Made by a program: the position numbers and the translations under genes | The notes under the pieces: model-generated | Told to the model about the DNA's origin: nothing | Seen by the model: only the letters and a program-made list of their open reading frames with translations | Databases searched by the model: none | Assembly (NCBI GenBank): GCA_051004735.1 | Contig: JBPCKA010000111.1 | Span: 1-8,810 of the forward strand | Source: Euzebya sp051004735 | GTDB taxonomy: Bacteria > Actinomycetota > Nitriliruptoria > Euzebyales > Euzebyaceae | Length of the DNA: 8,810 nucleotides | Direction: 5' to 3' | Part shown: positions 5,763 through 8,810 of the stretch, in pieces | How positions within the stretch are numbered: the stretch's first letter is position 1 | Layout: each line of letters begins with the position of its first letter

Positions 5763-7453
5763 CGTTCTTGCCCCCGGACCTCGACGACGGGGCCGCAGAA
5801 CTCGCCCCCCCGTGGCTGTCCCACTACCCCGAGGGTGTGCCGCGGACGCTGGAACTGGTGGCGGGCTCGATGCTGGACGCGTGGGACGCCACAGTGAAGG
5901 CGCGGGGCCACTCGCCCGGCGTCCACTACTTCGAACGTAGCCTGACCTTCTCAGACTTGGACTCGATGGCGGATGCCCTCGCCGGCGCACTCCTTGCGGG
6001 GAAACTCCGGTCGGGTGACCGCGTCGGGCTCTTCCTGCAGAACGATCCCCAATGGCTCATCGGTATGGTTGCCGCGTGGAAGGCGGGGGCGGTACCAGTG
6101 GCCATCAACCCCATGCTCAAGGCCGAGGAGCTCGCCTACCAGCTGACGGATTGCTCCGCGACCGTCCTGATCTGCCTCGAAAGCCTCTACGAAGAAGCGG
6201 TGCAACATGTCCGACATCAGGTCGGGCTGGAACGCATCGTCACGACCCACCCGATGGATGCCATTGGTGGTACCTGGCTAGCAGGGCTCGATCGGCATGC
6301 CGTCGGGCCCAAGCGCCAGTTCCAGGACACGGATGATCTCGCAGCCCTTCTGGATGAGCACTCAGGTGGCCATGTTGCCGCGTCCCAGCCGAACCTCGAC
6401 GACATCGCCGTCCTCACCTACACCTCCGGGACGACCGGCCCTCCCAAGGGAGCGATGAACCTTCACCGGGGAATGCTGTACAACGCCCTGAGCTACGCCC
6501 GTTGGTTCGGCGTCGATGCCACCGACGTCATCCTCGGCATGGCCCCGCTGTTCCACATCACCGGCATCGTCGCCGGCATGGCGACGACGATGGTCACCGG
6601 CGCGCCGCTGGTCCTGTCTCACCGATTCGACGCCACCGAGACGCTACGACTCATCGAGCGGTGGGGTGTCACGTTCGGCTCGGGAGCCATCACGGCGTAC
6701 ATCGCCTTGATGAACAGCCCCGACGTCGCGACCCGCAACCTCTCGACGATGACCAAAGTCAGCTCCGGAGGCGCCCCCGTCAGCCCGGCAACGGTCGAGC
6801 GCTTCGCGCAGGCCACGGGGATCCGCATCCACAACATCTACGGGCTGACCGAATCGACCTCCCAAACCCACCTGACTCCACTTGGCGCCGAGCCGCCCAC
6901 CGACCCCGCGAGTGGTGCCTTGAGCATCGGCGTTCCTGCCCCCGGCGTGGGGATGAAGGTCGTCTCCACCGAGACCGGTGAGATCCTCGCCCCAGGGCAG
7001 GTCGGCGAACTGGTTCTTGCCGGACCGATGGTGGTTCCCGGCTACTGGGAGAAGCCCGACGAGAGCCGTCATGCCCTCCGAGACGGCTGGCTCTACACGG
7101 GCGACGTCGGCTTCATGGACGACCAAGGCTGGTGCTACCTCGTCGACCGCAAGAAGGATCTCATCAACGCGTCGGGGTACAAGGTCTGGCCGCGGGAGGT
7201 GGAAGACGTCCTCTACCAACACCCGGCCGTTCGCGAGGCGGCCGTCGTTGGCGTCCCCGACGAGTACCGAGGCGAGACCGTCAAGGCATTCGTGTCGCTG
7301 GTTCCCGGCACCGAGGCTGACCCGGACGAGATCGTGGCGTTCTGTCGGCAGAGGATGGCCGCCTACAAGTACCCGCGGAGCGTGGACATCCTCGCAGAAC
7401 TGCCCAAGACCCCGAGCGGCAAGTTGCTTCGGCGGCATCTGCGGAAGACCTGA
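5759..7453 (+). CDS. AMP-forming acyl-CoA synthetase (FadD-like)
   Basis: A 564-residue class I adenylate-forming enzyme. It activates a carboxylic acid with ATP to an acyl-adenylate and then usually to a CoA thioester. Motifs are in order: phosphate loop LTYTSGTTGPPKG (219-231), PLFHITG (263-269), SSGGAPVSP (335-343), IYGLTEST (360-367), GWLYTGDVGFMDDQG (443-457), hinge region DRKKDLI (463-469) and the C-terminal catalytic lysine in PKTPSGKLLRR (K555). All are intact. The motifs look most like medium- or long-chain and FadD-type ligases, but the acid cannot be read from the sequence; an aromatic or short branched acid is equally possible. GTG at 5759 overlaps the kinase's stop and is preceded by AAGGAA. 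It is the last gene of the operon, and it ends 12 bases from the converging aldehyde dehydrogenase. Confidence 0.88.
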   Translation: MTFLPPDLDDGAAELAPPWLSHYPEGVPRTLELVAGSMLDAWDATVKARGHSPGVHYFERSLTFSDLDSMADALAGALLAGKLRSGDRVGLFLQNDPQWLIGMVAAWKAGAVPVAINPMLKAEELAYQLTDCSATVLICLESLYEEAVQHVRHQVGLERIVTTHPMDAIGGTWLAGLDRHAVGPKRQFQDTDDLAALLDEHSGGHVAASQPNLDDIAVLTYTSGTTGPPKGAMNLHRGMLYNALSYARWFGVDATDVILGMAPLFHITGIVAGMATTMVTGAPLVLSHRFDATETLRLIERWGVTFGSGAITAYIALMNSPDVATRNLSTMTKVSSGGAPVSPATVERFAQATGIRIHNIYGLTESTSQTHLTPLGAEPPTDPASGALSIGVPAPGVGMKVVSTETGEILAPGQVGELVLAGPMVVPGYWEKPDESRHALRDGWLYTGDVGFMDDQGWCYLVDRKKDLINASGYKVWPREVEDVLYQHPAVREAAVVGVPDEYRGETVKAFVSLVPGTEADPDEIVAFCRQRMAAYKYPRSVDILAELPKTPSGKLLRRHLRKT

Positions 7454-7465
7454 ACGCGGACCGGG

Positions 7466-8810
7466 TCAGACCAGCGACACGCTGACGGTCTTCACCACGG
7501 TGTAGGCGTCGATCGCCTCGGAGCCGTTTTCAGCACCGATCCCCGACCGCTTCACGCCACCGAACGGGATCTGGGTACTGCTCGGCGAGAAGTGGTTCAC
7601 GGCGACCATGCCTACCTCGAGTCCTTCAGTGGCGAGCGTCGCTGTCCGCAGGTCCCGGGTGAAGACGTAACCGGCGAGCCCGAACGGCGTGGAGTTGGCG
7701 AGCGAGATCACCTGATCGAAGTCTTGGAAGGAACTGATCGGAGCCACTGGACCGAAGGGTTCGATCTGCATGATGTCCGCCTCCGCCGGAACCTCGGCAA
7801 GCACCGTCGGCTCGTAGAAGTACCCGCGCGCGAAACCCTCGGGACGTCGCCCCCCCGTCAGCAGGCTCGCCCCTCGATCGAGTGCATCGGCGACGTGCTC
7901 CTCGACGGCACTGCGTCGGCGGGCGCTACTCAGCGGCCCGATATCGGTCGCCTCATCCGTGCCCGCTCCGAGCTTCAGCGCACGGGTCTCTCGCACGAAC
8001 GCGTCCGAGAATTCCTGGACAATGGAGTCGTGAACGTAGAAGCGAGTGCCCGCGATACAGACTTGGCCGGCGTTGCGGAACTTGGCGCGTGCACAGGCTG
8101 TCCCTGTCTCCGTCGGGTCGATGTCCGGGAACACCAGCACCGGAGCATGACCGCCGAGCTCAAGCGAGATGTCTTGGACTTGCTCGGCGGACGCTCTGAT
8201 CAGTAGCCGTCCCACGGCGCTCGACCCCGTCAGACTCACCTTCCGGATGATCGGTGAGGCGAGGAGGTGCGCGCTGACGGCCGCCGGGTCACCGGTGACC
8301 ACGTTGAGTACGCCATCCGGCAGACCCGCGTCCTGAAGCGCCCGTGCGATCATCAGGGCGGTACCGGGGGCTTCCTCAGCTGGCTTGATGATCATCGAGC
8401 AACCGGCGGCCAGTGCGGGCGCGATCTTGCGGGCCGGCAGGAGGGCCGGGAAGTTCCACGGCGTGAACGCGGCGACAGGGCCGATGGGTTCACGCAGCAC
8501 CGTCAAGCGCTTCGATGGGTCAGAGGCAGGGACCACCCGTCCGTAGATGCGACGAGCCTCCCCTGCGAACCAGTCGAACTGGTCGATCGCGCCACCGACC
8601 TCGTTCCTCGATTCGGCCAGCGGCTTGCCCTGCTCAGCGGTCAGCACCCGGACCAGCTCCTCTGATCGTTGTTCGAGGATCCGGCCGGCTGCGGCCAACA
8701 CCCGACTTCGCGTGGTCGCGTCAACGTCCCGCCACGTCCTCCATCCTGTCTGGGCGGCGGCCAGGGCACGGTCGAGATCACCCGCGGTCGCACGGGGAAC
8801 CGTGCCGATC
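7466..8810 (-). CDS. GabD-like NAD(P)-dependent aldehyde dehydrogenase, N-terminus outside window
   Basis: The frame is open to the window edge and gives 447 residues; about 30 N-terminal residues of a normal ~480-residue enzyme are missing. Numbered from the first visible residue: TPWNF with oxyanion Asn (N119), KPAEEAP (K142), cofactor loop LTGSSAVG (193-200), general base in LELGGHAP (E217), catalytic Cys in NAGQVCIAG (C251), EPFGPV (350-355) and the C-terminal PFGGVKRSGIG (416-425). The enzyme oxidises an aldehyde to the acid with NAD(P)+. LELGGHAPVLVF resembles succinate-semialdehyde dehydrogenases, so a semialdehyde is a reasonable guess, but substrate calls within this family are unreliable. 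It is convergent with the ligase (12-bp gap), so it has its own promoter beyond the window. A GTG at 8701 is internal: the frame before it still reads as a normal dehydrogenase N-terminal helix (AGDLDRALAAAQTGW). Confidence 0.88.
   Translation of the reverse strand, partial: IGTVPRATAGDLDRALAAAQTGWRTWRDVDATTRSRVLAAAGRILEQRSEELVRVLTAEQGKPLAESRNEVGGAIDQFDWFAGEARRIYGRVVPASDPSKRLTVLREPIGPVAAFTPWNFPALLPARKIAPALAAGCSMIIKPAEEAPGTALMIARALQDAGLPDGVLNVVTGDPAAVSAHLLASPIIRKVSLTGSSAVGRLLIRASAEQVQDISLELGGHAPVLVFPDIDPTETGTACARAKFRNAGQVCIAGTRFYVHDSIVQEFSDAFVRETRALKLGAGTDEATDIGPLSSARRRSAVEEHVADALDRGASLLTGGRRPEGFARGYFYEPTVLAEVPAEADIMQIEPFGPVAPISSFQDFDQVISLANSTPFGLAGYVFTRDLRTATLATEGLEVGMVAVNHFSPSSTQIPFGGVKRSGIGAENGSEAIDAYTVVKTVSVSLV
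7472..7484. terminator. Weak hairpin at the convergent gene ends
   Basis: CAGCG-ACA-CGCTG (7472-7484) sits inside the last codons of the aldehyde dehydrogenase gene, just past the ligase stop. It is enclosed by more distant GAAGACC (7444-7450) and GGTCTTC (7487-7493). There is no T-run. It is the only candidate for stopping the two converging transcripts, and it is weak. Confidence 0.22.

Noticed and set aside
5013..5990. 325-codon minus-strand open frame
   Set aside because: Antisense to the PfkB kinase and the ligase start, with Arg/Gly/Pro-rich shadow composition.
6644..7438. 264-codon minus-strand open frame
   Set aside because: Antisense to the acyl-CoA synthetase, whose motifs are intact in the + frame.
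7466..8701. Aldehyde dehydrogenase starting at the GTG at 8701
   Set aside because: The frame stays open to the window edge and the extra residues fit the family's N-terminal helix, so the gene is partial, not short.

Overview
The window is GC-rich DNA. It uses GTG starts freely, joins genes by 4-bp start/stop overlaps, and has an actinobacterial-style -10 (TAGGGT). Together these suggest a high-GC actinobacterium; the genus cannot be told from the sequence. No RNA genes or CRISPR arrays were seen.

Positions 1-132 hold the end of a broken IS630-family transposase on the + strand. It is cut at 127/128 by a second mobile element whose first bases supply the stop codon. That element, about 128-3470, is bounded by imperfect inverted repeats starting TGT and matching at 17 of 23 positions. 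It carries one minus-strand operon, in transcription order: a DUF6431-like zinc-finger/helix-turn-helix protein (3298-2726), a DDE transposase of the TniA/TnsB/MuA type (2643-1300), an ExeA/TniB-type AAA ATPase (1303-470) and a His-rich 86-residue protein (473-213). The last three genes are joined by ATGA overlaps. The layout recalls the tniA-tniB-tniQ elements, but no TniQ is present: a tiny unknown protein sits in that slot, and a DUF6431-like protein comes first. I see no clear target-site duplication and no rest of the IS630 gene beyond the right end, so the right junction looks rearranged.

Positions 3471-3693 are intergenic, with a candidate promoter (3601-3629) and a perfect 10-bp palindrome at the expected transcription start. 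From there a three-gene + strand operon runs: an M42-family metallopeptidase-like hydrolase (3694-4836), a PfkB-family kinase (4833-5762) and an AMP-forming acyl-CoA synthetase (5759-7453), each pair joined by a GTGA overlap. Converging on it, with a 12-bp gap, is a GabD-like aldehyde dehydrogenase on the minus strand (8810-7466) that runs off the window.

The second half reads as a small-molecule catabolic cluster: hydrolysis, phosphorylation, CoA activation and aldehyde oxidation. The individual families are clear, but the substrate and order of steps are not. The first half is a compact transposon of a little-characterised layout, with nothing in its cargo beyond transposition-type genes.
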